NCBI GenBank assembly: GCA_030267565.1
Contig: BRXU01000001.1
Location: 8,252,001 to 8,316,000 of the forward strand
Source: Pleodorina starrii
Lineage: Eukaryota; Chlorophyta; Chlorophyceae; Chlamydomonadales; Volvocaceae
Direction: 5' to 3'
Length of the DNA stretch: 64,000 bases
Below, piece by piece: positions 1-11,900 of this stretch (position 1 is its first letter; every line of letters begins with the position of its first letter). The notes beneath the pieces are model-generated. The model had not been told where the DNA came from, searched no databases, and was given only the letters and a program-made list of their open reading frames with translations. Made by a program: the position numbers and the translations under genes.

Positions 1-1381
1 GCGGCGCCGCCGCCGTATCGCCTGCACCACCGCCGCCGCCGCCCTCGCCGCCGCTGCCATCGCCACCGTTGCTGCCTCCGCCGCCGCAGCTACCGCTGCC
101 GTACTCCTCAAGGAAGGAGCGCAACTCCCGCCAGTACGACTCCGCGACGCCGCGCTGGCGGAAGGGGAAGTGGTCGCCGCCAGGCAGCACCACCGCGCGG
201 GCGGGACCGCCCAGGCCCATCGCCGCCGGTGGGTACTCGTCAAAGGGGATGTCGTCGTCATCGCCGGTAATCAGCAGGAGTGGCACGCCACTCAGCCTGG
301 GGTCCAGAGGGCGTGGCAGCGGCGGCGGAAGAGGAGGCGCGGCGGCGCCGCCGCCATCAGGCGCCGCCGCCGTCGCCGCTGACGCAGCGTCCGCTGGCGG
401 CGCCGCCAGCGCCGACCAGCCCACCATGGCGCCAGTGATGCGACTCTCGCCGCGGCCGACCAGCGTGCCGTACACCAGCGACGCGATGGAGCCATCCGCC
501 GCGGCGTCGTCCTCCTCCGCCTCCCGCCAGGCCGCCGTCTCGGGGTCAAGCGCCGCGCGCATCGCGCGGTGCCGTGCCTCGTACGACATCTCGTCCAACG
601 GCGCATTGGACACGATGGCGGCGGCCAAGCGCACGGCACCGCCGCCGCCGCCGCCTCCTCTGGCCAGCTCTTGGCGGCACCGGAGGTACTCCAGCACGAG
701 CTGTCCGCCCCAGCTGTGGCCCAGCACGAAGAGCGGATGCTCGCCGTCACCGCAACCGGCGCTGTGCCGCGCCGCCCAGAGCAGCACCTGATGCAGCTCC
801 TCCACATAGACTGCCAGGCTGTACTGGGAGGGATCTCGCGGCTGGTCGCTGAGGCCGCAGCCCAGCTGATCGTAAAACACCAGGCGCAACAGCGGCGGTG
901 GAGCAGCCGCCGCCGCCGCCGCGGCCGCGGCCGCGGCGGCCGAAGCTGGCGGCGGCGAGGATGAAGGTGCGGTGGATTGAGGCGCGGAGGAAAGGGATGG
1001 TGAGGCTGCGGGCCCGCTATGGGGCGAGGAAGTTGAGGAGAGGGCGCGTGCAGTGAGCGCCGACAGCGCCTTGTCGCTGGTGAAGTGAGGCCAGAGCTCG
1101 GAGTGGTCGCTGACGCCAGGGCCACCGTGCACTATGACGAGGGTGATGGTGGTGGTGGTGGTGGTGGGTGCAACCGCCGCGTTTGGCGGCTGCTGCGACG
1201 GCAGCGGGGAGGCGGAGGTGAGGGTAGGGGAGGAGACGGAGGGGGAGGAGGGTGGGGGTGCGAGCGTGGGGGAGGGTGTGGCGTGCCCGGCGGGTGGAGC
1301 GGGCAGAACGGCCTGTTTGAGGAAGATCTCGTGGCCGGAGACGAGGCGGAGGCGGGTCTGGGTTATGCTGAGCGGGGGCAT
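1..1381 (-). CDS. S33-family alpha/beta hydrolase (proline iminopeptidase-like), 3' end cut by window edge
   Basis: One uninterrupted reading frame of about 460 codons runs from the ATG at 1381 off the left edge, so the C-terminus and stop are not visible. Family landmarks appear in order. HGGPG (about 1110-1125) is the oxyanion-hole motif of the proline iminopeptidase group. VFYDQLGCGLSDQP (about 840-885) is the DQxGxGxS motif. GHSWGG (about 700-720) is the nucleophile elbow with the catalytic Ser. LLLITGDDDD (about 245-275) probably holds the acid, and PGGDHFPF (about 165-185) probably holds the His. The fold is interrupted by Pro/Ser/Ala-rich insertions, notably between HGGPG and DQLGCG, and the visible end is Gly/Ser-rich. 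I chose 1381 as the first Met before the conserved start of the fold. The frame stays open further upstream, so the true start could lie in another exon. It is probably a soluble serine hydrolase. Its substrate cannot be predicted, because this family also includes esterases. Confidence 0.8.
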   Translation of the reverse strand, partial: MPPLSITQTRLRLVSGHEIFLKQAVLPAPPAGHATPSPTLAPPPSSPSVSSPTLTSASPLPSQQPPNAAVAPTTTTTTITLVIVHGGPGVSDHSELWPHFTSDKALSALTARALSSTSSPHSGPAASPSLSSAPQSTAPSSSPPPASAAAAAAAAAAAAAPPPLLRLVFYDQLGCGLSDQPRDPSQYSLAVYVEELHQVLLWAARHSAGCGDGEHPLFVLGHSWGGQLVLEYLRCRQELARGGGGGGGAVRLAAAIVSNAPLDEMSYEARHRAMRAALDPETAAWREAEEDDAAADGSIASLVYGTLVGRGESRITGAMVGWSALAAPPADAASAATAAAPDGGGAAAPPLPPPLPRPLDPRLSGVPLLLITGDDDDIPFDEYPPAAMGLGGPARAVVLPGGDHFPFRQRGVAESYWRELRSFLEEYGSGSCGGGGSNGGDGSGGEGGGGGGAGDTAAAP

Positions 1382-2982
1382 GTTGTCCTGGCGCCTTTCG
1401 GCCTTTGGTACCGTAGACACAGGTGGAGTGGAGTGGAATGAAGTGGAGGCTTCGCGTATGTATTGAGGACGGGTAGGAGATCGGACTGGCTGTGCTTCGA
1501 CTGGCGTTCTGTAAAGCCCACGGGAAAGGCCTGATGTCTGCAGTACCCCACGTTCGGCTGTAATACAGCCAGGAAATCCTAGGACAGGGACGAAGGTGCA
1601 ACCGGCCTGGACCTTCCTGGACCTTCCGGACGCGACGATGGGACGTTCTAAGGGTTTCAAAGGGTGACGATTGCAAGAAAGAAATCGTCGTTTGTTCCGT
1701 TACGTATTAGTGACCTTGAACGGAACCGATGAAAACAACTGTGACAGGGCTGCAACGGTACCCGGATAGCATGTGTCGGACGCTCGTACCATCGATGCTC
1801 TCAGTCGAGGTCTGTTCGACGTATTCTCTTGTGCCTTTTACTAAGCGCATTGGACGGCCGATGCAGCTTTAGCGTGTTAATCAGCCCAGGGTTTTCTTTC
1901 AAGCGGGTGTGCACCCACAGTGGACTCGGCTACATAGGTCCGCCAAGCGTTAGGTCCAGTGGCGCAGGTAAGCCATTGTTTTGCCAGGGTAAACGGGAAC
2001 GTAGGCGCGTAAGAGTAGTGTCAGGTCTCAGTTGGAAATGCAGAGCAACATGAAAAATGCTGTTCTCTTGGCGGCTCCGGATGTCCAAGTTATTATTCCT
2101 TCTTTACACACGATGTACGGTACGATATCGCGCGAGTTCCGCACACGTTCTCTCCCCTCACGGGAAGACATCCACCACCCAAGCAGTGTCTCCACGCGAT
2201 GAGCCACAAGACCACAACCTCGGCCATGAAGCCCGCCATTCACTTCGCCCCACGTATCGTTTGGTCATCGCTCCGAACCGAGTCGAGCAACTGAGCCGGC
2301 TGGCTGTCAAAACCGGGGAGCTGACAGCCCCCACACAAAAACTCAGCCGTAGGAATCCGACCAGAGGCTATTTCATGCGAAACGTATTTATCACCATCCC
2401 ACGACTGCCATGACGGAAGAGCGCGGTACCCACACAGAATTCACACGGGCACTGGGCGCGCGCCCCGCCTGTAAGACGGGCCCTGATCGCGTTGCGGTGC
2501 GCATCACCCCTATCAAAAACACGGGGCGCGATTCTCCCGCACACGATGCAGGTGTCAACAGCGCTTGCTAGTCTTTTGAACACTCTTGACAGCGCGTATC
2601 CAGCGTTCGAGTTTGGGCTCCACATCCGCAACAGGACGACTGGTTCCCCACCCATCACAAGCGCCCGCCCTGCGGCCACACAGCCATGCCAGCGCAGGCG
2701 TGCTGCCGGCTGCTGCTGCCTTAACGGGTTCGGCACTGCCCTGCCGAGGCGTACACCGCCATAGACACGGCAAACAAGGCCTGACAACGGCGCCTCACTC
2801 GTGGTACCGGTAACGGAGCTGGAAAAATCCCAGCAGACGCGATACAACGGTGATACGCTGAAAGGCTCCACCTCCTAAGCGCCGCCATCGCCGCAAGCGC
2901 GCACACATGTGGCGCAGGTAAGCTGCGGCGGCCGTCGGTGCGGTTGCCCCTTCCGTTGTCGAACAACGTCTGCGGCGGCAGT
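1382..2982. other. Intergenic: hydrolase upstream region and transketolase 3' region
   Basis: No frame here has family motifs, consistent codon bias or splice logic. On the minus strand it holds the downstream region of the transketolase gene, with a TGTAA polyadenylation word at 2104-2108 (read on the minus strand), and then the upstream region of the hydrolase. The transketolase 3' UTR would be nearly 900 nt if that signal is used, which is an inference. Confidence 0.5.
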
Positions 2983-5900
2983 TTACGCCATGACGGCCTT
3001 GGCGGCCTCGACAACCTTGGGCGTCGTGATGCCGAACTTCTCGTACAGCACCGGCGCGGGGGCCGAGGCACCGAAGTCGTCGATGCCGATGTGCTTGCCC
3101 TTCAGGCCGATGTACTTGCCCCAGCCGAACGAGCTGCCGGCCTCGACGGAGACGCGGGCAGTCACGTTGGACGGCAGCACGCTCTCCTTGTACTCGGCCG
3201 ACTGCTCCTCGAACAGCTCCCAGCAGGGGAACGAGACCACGCGCACCTTCTTGCCTGTTGTATCAGCGCGGCGTGACGAGGGAGCAATACATGATTAGAT
3301 TAATCATGTCCATGAGCTTAACAACAAAACGCGATGCAGTGCTGAGACGCGTATCAGCGAATCTCGTACAAGCCGACATATTCTTCAGCCCCAATGGAAG
3401 GACAATCTCCACTAAGGATTATGGACTCACCCTCCTTCTCGAGGATCTCCGCAGCCTCCGAGCAGAGCTGCAGCTCCGAGCCGGTTCCCATGAGAATGAC
3501 GTCGGGGGTGCCGGCGCAGTCATGGATGGTGTAGGCACCCTTGGCCACGCCCTCGATCGAGGTGCCCGGCAGGCTGGGCATGTTCTGGCGCGACAGGGCG
3601 ATGGTGGTCGGGCGCTTGCTGCGCTCCCATGGCGGCAGGCACGGAACGAAATGAGGGGCGCCCGTGGTCAGTTCACGGTCCGTATGGTTAATTCGACAGT
3701 CTAGTCGTAGCTGCATGCGCGAACAATTTCCCAAAACAAGCAGTGCCGTTCAATGTGGGAATGCGCGCAAGTGTACACGCGACGAGACCCCGCCGTCCCG
3801 CTCTGACTTAATCCGGAAAACCTCGCACCATCATTTTCAACCTACCGGTTGGCGACGGCAACCTTGTAGGCACCGGCCGTCTCGTTGCCGCCCGCCGGGC
3901 GCATCATCATCATGCTGGGCATGGCGCGGAAGGAGGCCAGGTGCTCAATCGGCTGGTGGGTCGGGCCGTCCTCACCCAGACCAATCGAGTCGTGAGTCAT
4001 CACGTAGATGACACCGGCCTCCGAGAGGGCAGACATGCGCATGGCGTTGCGCATGTAGTCGGTGAAGATGTAGAAGGTGGCGCAGTACGGAATCAGGCCG
4101 CTGTTGTGCAGCGCAATGCCGTTGCAAATGGCGCCCATAGCGTGCTCGCGCACACCGAAGCGGATGTTGCGCTCAGCGTAGCTGCCCTTCTGGAAGTCGC
4201 CCGAGATCTTCATCAGCGTGAGGTTGGACGGCGCCAGGTCAGCCGAGCCACCGATGAGGCCGGGCAGGACCGGCGCCAGGGCGTTCAGCATCGTCTGCGA
4301 GTGCTGGCGGGTGGCCAGCTGCTTGTCCTCCGGCTTGAACGACGGCAGGGCGTCGGCCCAGTTCTCCGGCAGCTTGCCGCTGGTCAGGGCCTCGAACTCA
4401 GCCCTGTCAAAGCCAAGAAAGAAGCGGGCGCGTGTTCGCAGAGAACAAAATGACAGCGGCAGGATGGGTAAACAAGTGTTTAGCCAGCATCCGCGTTTGC
4501 ATATGCATGCCAAACCATGATACTAAACCCCGAATGCCTCACTCTTATGCCACACCCTTCTACCCATAAATCGAGACGCCTCAGCCGTCACCTGACCCAA
4601 GCTGCCAGCGCCAACAACACACACACTCACCACTCCTGGGGGTACTTGGCCTTGTACTCCTCGCAGGCCGCCTTCCACTCGGCCTCGGAATCCGCGCCGC
4701 GCTGGATGGCGCTGCGGAAGACGTCGTACACGTCCTGCGGCACCTCGAACTCGGGGTGCTCCCAGCCCAGGTTCTTGCGGGTGGCGGCAGTCTCATCAGG
4801 GCCCAGAGGCGCACCGTGGACATCGTGGGTATCGGCCTTGTTAGGCGAGCCGTAGCCGATGAGGGTCGAGACCTTAATCAGGGTCGGCTTGTCCTTGACG
4901 GCCTTGGCCTATTGGACGAGGAAAGTGAGCATAGTCGGGAGGGGGAGGGGGGAGTGCGGTGGTGAGAACAGAAGACCGATGCCAAGAGTCGAGGGCAGCA
5001 GGATACCGCGCGGACCGGTGGATCAAGCACATCTGCAGCTAGCACAGCAGGTCAGCGAATGGAGTTGCTGCAGCTTGTTCTTTGAAACCGACCGAGGCTG
5101 CGCCCTGCTCAAGGGATTGGGATACCACAATGCCACGCGCTGGGGCGTTGCGCGTCCACTAACCTGGGCAATGGCGGCGCGCAGACCGTCAATGTCCGTG
5201 TTGCCGTTGATCACGTGGATCACGTGCCAGCCCAGCGCCTCGTAGCGCTTGGCCACGTCCTCGGTGAACGAGATGTCGGTGTGACCATCGATCGAGATCT
5301 TGTTGTCGTCGTACAGGGCAATCAGCTTGCCCAGGCCCCAGTGGCCAGCCAGCGAGCAGGCCTCGTTGGAGATACCCTCCATCATGCAGCCGTCGCCAAG
5401 AATGCAGTACCTATACATGGTGAAGGAAAAGAGCAAGAGTCGAGAGCTAATCGCAACGCTCGTCTGCTTCAGGGTCAAGTTAAAGTGCAATACGAAATTG
5501 GTTCTGGTTACAGGGTTGAGGGGATTCCTACTAACGCCGTGAAGCCATTAGCGTCGTGCTGTGTTCGGTTCAACGGAGACATCTTACACCAACGATGCAT
5601 CGCGTTACCGGATAAGGTTAGGCATGGGGGGCGTGTGTCATGTACCGGTGGCTAATCAGGTGCTGGAGAAGGTACCACGTCCAGCCTAGGGGCGAGAACA
5701 ACTCTTTTGAGTACACTAGTGGGTTATGAATGTACGCCGAAACTGCGGGCCAGCCCGACTGTGACCGGACCCACCCACCGGTACACACCCCTGTCAGAGC
5801 ATCCACCCGGGTCTCCGCGGCTGAGGGTTGCGCCCGCAAACTTACGTGTAGTGGTCCACAATGGGCTTGCAGTCCGGCTTGTTGAAGCGGGCAGCCAGGT

Positions 5901-6944
5901 GAGCCTCAGCCACGGCCAGACCCACAGCGTTGCAAATGCCCTGGCCCAGGGGACCTGGGGGCACATGTTGCAGAGGCGACCTTTTCTTTCAAGCTATCCA
6001 TCTTACTAACATTTGAAAAGGTGCGATCAACCCCTGGATTCATCTGACCCACATTGGGTTTTCCCCGGCCAAACGTCAGAAGCTGAGGAGTGGTCCTGAA
6101 TCACTCATGAATCCGGATTACTTGGCTTTATATTTTTCCGTGACATTCAATCGTTTTAATTGATCCGGTGATGAACGTCTGGCTCAATTGATTCTACACA
6201 AGGCGGCGCAAACGTGAACAATGCGCCCCCCATAGAGAACGAGATGCGAAATTACAATATTGAAGCCTTCAAACATGAAAACAGAAGATCTCTTCATCTA
6301 TACGAAACAAACAGGAACAGCGATAACGCTCGCTAGACTCACCCGTGGTGACCTCAACGCCCGGGGTCACGAAGTTCTCCGGGTGGCCCGGGGTCAGAGA
6401 GCCCCACTGACGGAAAGACTTGACCTCCTCCATCTGGAGGATAGGACGAGCGAAAATGTTGGGCCGGTGCGGATGCCATGCAAGCAGGAACGAGCCGACA
6501 GAACGGCTGCCTTGCCGAGCGCTCCGACGCAAATCTCACCGGCACAGAGTCGTAGCCGGTCAGGTGCAGCATCGCGTACTGGAACATGGAGCCATGGCCA
6601 GCAGACAGCACGAAGCGGTCGCGGTTGAACCACTGCGGGTTCTTGGGGTTGTACTTCATGACCTCGTTCCAGAGAAGGTAGCCCATCGGAGCGCAGCCCA
6701 TGGGCATGCCAGGGTGGCCTGACTTGGACTTGTTAACGGCGTCGATGGCCAGGAAGCGGATAGCGTTGATGCACTTGTCCACCAGGTCGCGGGAGATCGC
6801 CGGCTTGGCGACCTTCGCGGTCGCGGGCGCCGCCTGAGCAACAACAACGCTGCGAGCGCGGCCGACCTTGGGAGCGACGCGGGGCAGGGCCTGGGCCTGC
6901 TTGCCCGCAGCCGCGGGGGCACGCTGCTTCAGCATGGTCTGCAT
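2983..6944 (-). CDS. TRK1: Transketolase, chloroplast precursor
   Basis: Complete 8-exon gene: 6944-6540, 6433-6343, 5954-5846, 5410-5164, 4908-4631, 4403-3846, 3618-3431 and 3254-2983. Phases join exactly to give 715 aa, the usual size for algal and plant transketolase. All introns are GT-AG. The first 40-45 residues are Ala/Arg/Gln-rich with an [10 protein letters not shown] cleavage-like stretch, indicating a plastid transit peptide. Thiamine-diphosphate enzyme motifs follow in order: [20 protein letters not shown], the cofactor motif [14 protein letters not shown] (near residue 207) with [10 protein letters not shown], then [17 protein letters not shown], the [11 protein letters not shown] segment with the Glu that activates the cofactor, and [13 protein letters not shown]. 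The enzyme moves two-carbon units between sugar phosphates in the Calvin-Benson and pentose phosphate pathways. The start at 6944 (MQTMLKQ) is preferred over an in-frame ATG at 6983, because it begins a typical transit peptide. Confidence 0.97.
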
Positions 6945-7310
6945 CTTTAAGGCTGCGCTGTCAAACACAACTAAACTCCACACAGACCGTTGGAGTACCT
7001 AATGTAAAGGTACCGTGAAAAGTATCACGAATATGCACCGAGCGGCCGAATGTTTCGTGCGCCAGACGCTGGGTACGGCCGAACGATTGAGGCGCTATCC
7101 TTAATCGCCGTACGCAGGGCCCTTTTTGGCAGCATGCGAGTCCTCACCGCCTGTGGTGTCCTCAACGCTAGCCCCGCCCGTGCGCGCGCGAGAATTCGAC
7201 GCGAAATTTTTCAACGCGAAACGTGTAAGCGGTGTCGAAAATAGCAGAATTGAAGTGTTGCGCTTGTTTCGGAAAAAAAGCTAAATTGTCCAATTAAAAA
7301 TTAGGAGACA
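6945..7310. promoter_or_regulatory. Divergent promoter region between transketolase and YlmG genes
   Basis: About 365 bp separate the two start codons, which face away from each other, so both 5' UTRs and core promoters must lie here. The half next to YlmG is AT-rich compared with its surroundings (7200-7300, with A and T runs). I see no clear TATA box. Shared regulation is possible but unproven. Confidence 0.5.
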
Positions 7311-10300
7311 ATGTTGAAGGCGCACGGAGGGATTGAATTGCAACATAGGCAGAGGCAGTTGCCATGTGCACTTAGGACGGCAATTTCTCTGGGGCCGAAG
7401 CGCCCAGTTCGGTTGCTAGGCTCGTCTTCACCCCTCGCCAGCGCTGCCACGGCAATTCACCTGCATGGAGACAGCCATGTGCATCGGCAGCCAGCTCAGG
7501 CTAAGCTCACGGTGCCGGCGGCGCGCCTTGCATCCTTTGGGCAGCAGCTGCTGGCGAGCTGCGCTGCGGTCACACTGGCTACTGCCGTCTTCCAAACAGT
7601 AGCAAAGTATGTCGACAAGGCGCGGGATGCCATCGCAGCAGCGGTGCCCTCGCCGAGCACCTCGGGCGTGCAGCAGGTGAATCCTCTGTCCTCGCTACTC
7701 GCGGCGACTCACCAGCATTGGCCAGCTCGTCTCGCAGTTCGTGCTGGTGTTCCGCATGGAGATCTAGCGAATTCGCGCGCGCGGGATGGAGATCTCTCTG
7801 TGGGCGCCCCTGCGGTCCTCGCAGGACTGGCAGCAGCAAGTGAAGGAGCTCCGCAAGCACACGCGGTTGCTGGCGTTCGTGCTGCCGCTGGCGAAGGCCT
7901 TTGCGGCCGAGTCGCTTACGTCGGTGTACGCGCGCACCTTTGAGCGGGCGGCCTTTGGGTTTGCAAAGGTGAACACGGGGGTTGGAAGAGGAGGGGTATG
8001 GGCGCAGGCGCCCCCACACGCTCTGATCGGGAACTTGCTCCTCCCGTGGCTCCCTGCCACGCCCCCTCGAACCCCGTCCGACCCATATGCACGCGTTGTG
8101 CCCCGCGCGGCCCCGCACACTCCACTGGGTCGTCCCCTTCGGCCGCCGCGTGTGTATTCCCCCACTGGCCTCGGCCTGCACCACACCCGCCCCCACCCCC
8201 CGGGGCAGGGAAGTGAACACGGTGGGTGCCACGGCCCCGGGTTCGTGAAGGGAAGCGGGGAGCTGGCGGACTCAGTCGGGCTCTGGGGCGCCTGAGGGGG
8301 AATGGCGCTTTTGGAAGGAGCACTCCATGCCGGGATTCGGGTGGTCGCATACCAGCGACTGGGGGATTGCACTCGGTTCAGCGCTCCTGGCTTGGCGGAA
8401 TGGAACAATCGCCGTGCTGCAAGGTTGGCAGCCGGCGGCCAGCGGCGGCGAAGGGCCGGAGGCGGGTGCCCACTACAGAGCCCGGGGACCCGAGAGGCGG
8501 AAGCGAGAAGCAGGAGGAGGACGTATCGGGGCGCGCCGTGCGTCCCACAGGGGGGGGAACTGATTTCCCTGGGATGTGGAGATCGGGTGTGGATGCGTCT
8601 CGAGGGCGCATAGGGGCGCTGTCCGCAGTAGCCGAGGTCTTGCTGTGCAGTTGCTGCGGGGGAAGACGGAAGGGCATTTTTTTCTGCAACCCAGAATACT
8701 CTTGCTTATGCGGGGGAGGAACGGGCCCCTGGGAGGGGGGTGAGGCAGGGCCGCCGCCGTTGCTTCGGAACGGCGCGCGAGAGCGCGGGGGAGGGGGGGG
8801 CGCGCGTCGGAAAGCAGCCTGTGGCGGCCGCATCGCTTCCACAGTACAACGGACACCGACGCCGTGCCGCATAGCGACGCCGGAGCTGGCACTGAGTCTG
8901 TTGGGGAGCGCCGCCCCGCCACCGGTCGCTTTGTGGCAGGCAGGCGGCACCCGGAGCTAGCTGCTGGGGATATCCGGCGGCGCAACTGGCGCCTGAATGG
9001 CGCGTCCCCCACGCACATCCTGGGGCCATTCCTTTCGGGCGTGGTCTTGGCGGGTGTGGGCGCGTGCCTGGTCCCGGGCGTCTCGGGGTTCTTGGAAGGG
9101 TCTTCTCCGGGCCGGGATCGGCTGCTGAAGCTAGTGATCTGCATCATGCCAGGATCTTTATCGTGTCTGCATCATCTCATTGTGTCAGGATCTGGTCGTT
9201 ACAACTGAGCGGGAGCGTCAGCTGCGTGCGGGCAGCGAAGAGCGGGAGTGCCGCAATCGATATGGGTCGGCGGCAGCTAATGGATTGGCAGTTGGGCGTT
9301 TGTTGAACGGGGGCATCTTTGAGGCGCCGTATGCGCCCGGGACCTCCCTCGTTTCGTAGCGTGGGTTGGACGGGAGGGGAGGGGACGACTCCATCCGTGC
9401 ACATCCCGCAGCCGCCTGCGTCGGTCCAGGCTCACGCTGTGTCCAGTGTCACAGTGAAAGGAATCAAAGTCTGCGAGATTGCGTGCGCCCGCGATGCTTG
9501 CTTGGGTTTGTGGGTGGAGGTGGAGATTGGTTTGGTCTCGCTCTCGTCAATGTTTACGGTACATGATTGATTGCCGTGTTCGTCACTTTTGCGGCGGCAG
9601 CGCACGCCGGGACCGTCCAACGGCTGGCTCTTGGCTGTGAGGAAGACCCTTTCTGAAGCTCTCGTTGGTGACGAGACCAATCAACCTCCTACTGATTCTG
9701 AGCCAAGCCGGGAGAGCGGACATTTGCTCCGCCTTGCAGACGGACGCATGCGTTGCGGCCCGTGAAGCACACGCCCTCTCGTCCACCTTGGGTCGTGTTT
9801 GTTGCAGTGGGCTCTCCAGGCCCCCGGGAGGGGTACAGCCGCCGGCCTGGCACTGGCACCAATGGGGGTCGGCGCATGCGCGCGCCTCCCTGCGACTTGC
9901 AGAGCCAAGCCCCCCAGCACACAGGTCCCTCCCTCTCCGCTCCCACTCGCCCCTCCCCCCTCCCACAATCCGGACCCTTGTACTGTGCCGGCTCCCTCCA
10001 CTACTGCCGCACCTCGCTCCCAACCCCCTTTCCTCCCATTGTTATACTCTTTACCCTTCTCCCACCACTCTGCCCCCACCTGCCTCCATTGCCACCCTTC
10101 CCCCGGAGCGTCCCGCGGTCTTTATTTACGCCCTTACTCCCGTCCCTCCGGCCCCCCTGCTTCGCGCCCCTCTTTGCCCGCAGATGTACCTATTCTGCCT
10201 CTTTATGCGGGTGCTTCTCTCCTGGTTCCCCTCTATTGACTGGAACTCACAGCCCTGGGCCTTCCTCCGCCTGGTGAGTGAACGGGACCGGGGCAGCGGC

Positions 10301-11900
10301 GGGGCGGGGGCGCGGGCGGGGCTAGGGAGCCGGGCCGGCGGGGGAGCGACCGGGCTGGGGCAGCCTGGGGAGGGGTTCGGAGGGGCTTGAAAGGGGCGGC
10401 GTCCTGCACCGGCGACGCAGGTGCCCGATGGAGGAAGAGGTTACTGATCGATTCGGTGTAATGTGATGTCATGATGTTTTCAGATACCACGTGATTTGTT
10501 GTGATGTGGTGTAACGATTTTGGGTTCGGGGGCGGTTGCTGGTTCGGCAGCACTCGTGCGCTGGGAGACGCCGCACATAGGGAGGCGCCGCCGAGGGCGT
10601 CTGCGCGCGCCTTTCTGCGGGCGACTGCGCACATGGCACACAGCTCACGGCGGCGCCGCCGCGAGCCCGCCCGCCTCGGCCGGGGCCACCGGCCCGGCGC
10701 GTCCTTGCCCCCTCCCCCCGGGAGACCGCGCGCTTTTATTGATCAACACTTCAAAAGCCGCACGAGTGGGAAAATAGGCCCCCGGGGCCACGTCGATTTG
10801 CCAGGCCGTGTACCCCTCCGTCCATCCGTCTTCCGCGCACGGCACGCTGCCACGGCGGCACTTGACGCAATGAATTGTTCACTCGTCGTTGCCGCGCCGC
10901 CGTGTCGTCCGTCTTTCCTTCCTTCTCCCAGTGGCCCGAAGTCCATCCATCCGTCCTTTCATCCGCGTGCTCTGCCAACGCGGACCCCGCTCCCCCTGAT
11001 ACGTTACCGTTCACGGGCTCCGGCCTATACGTGGACAACCTCTTTCCCCCCCCCCCCAAGCCCCTGTCATCGTCGCAGTGCGAGTGACCCATGATGTCCT
11101 TACTGTCGTACATGCTGTATACTGTACTGTACCGTACCGCCTTTTGCAGATCACGGAGCCGTACCTACAGATTTACCGCGGCATCCTGCCGCCGCTGTTT
11201 GGCCAGCTGGACTTCACGCCGCTGTTCGGCTTCCTCATCCTGCAGGTCGGTGTTGTGACCTGGCTTGCAGCGTGCTAGTTTCTCGACCGTGTTCGCCAGC
11301 CAGGGTTTAGGATGCGAGAGTTACAATGAGGGACCACTAGGGTCCTGCGCTGGGTTTAGCGGCTTCGAAGCGGGCCGCCGGCGCATGTGTCGTCGGTCTC
11401 GAGGTGTACGCGAAGTGCGGGCATCCCCCCGTGTTGCGTCTGGCGGAACCCTGGACGCTGCTGCGCGCTGCCGCACGGTGGCCTCGCTGCGCCTCCCCCC
11501 CACACCCGGGTCGCCACGGCTGCTTCGCTGCGTTTCTTACCTAGGCCTGGCCCCACTCCCGCGCCCCCGTTCCAGGCCACTGGTTTCGGTCATCCCTGCC
11601 CGCGTAACTCGCGGTTTCCGATCGCGTCAGCCCGCCCCCGGCCCCTCCGTGTCCTTCCCGCCCCGCTTTCACCATTGTTTTGTAAAGGAGCATATCACAC
11701 CCTGACCGCCTCCCCCCCCCGCTTTCATTGTTTTATAAAGGAGCACGCCACACCCTAACCCCCCCTCCCCCCCGCTTTCCGCCTTCTCCACGCAGGACGT
11801 CGTGGAGCTGATGTCCCCGGTCTACACCCTGGGTCACGCCAAGGACACGTCCATGTTCTGGACTACCTCGGATATCATGTGCTACTTTGATGGGCACTGA
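7311..11900 (+). CDS. YLMG: YlmG/YGGT-family membrane protein, plastid-type
   Basis: Supported exons are 7311-7676 (Ala/Arg/Ser-rich leader, probable transit peptide), an exon ending at 7968, then 10184-10273, 11150-11245 and 11796-11900 (stop TGA). All junctions after 7968 are phase 0 with good GT-AG sites. The diagnostic part spans the last three introns: FCLFMRVLLSWFPSIDW, TEPYLQIYRGILPPLF and LDFTPLFGFLIL. These match the YGGT signature (R-LLSWFP, DPYL-IFRG-IPP, LD-SP), closest by eye to plant YLMG2. YlmG proteins are small thylakoid or envelope membrane proteins tied to nucleoid distribution and membrane biogenesis. Exon 2 is problematic. The natural acceptor at 7725 gives a phase-0 exon (7726-7968), but its frame meets TAG at 7765-7767 inside a 30-bp duplication. 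Using the AG of that TAG as acceptor (exon 7768-7968) keeps the frame open. The 2.2-kb intron 7969-10183 is long and holds nothing I recognise. Confidence 0.8.
7756..7795 (+). repeat. 30-bp spaced direct repeat of ATGGAGATCT in YlmG exon 2
   Basis: ATGGAGATCT occurs at 7756-7765 and again at 7786-7795. The interval is exactly 30 bp, so it keeps the frame, but it introduces an in-frame TAG at 7765-7767. Removing one 30-bp unit would make the exon continuous. The unit contains AGATCT, GAATTC and GCGCGC, which resembles a linker, although it could be a natural tandem duplication. Confidence 0.7.
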
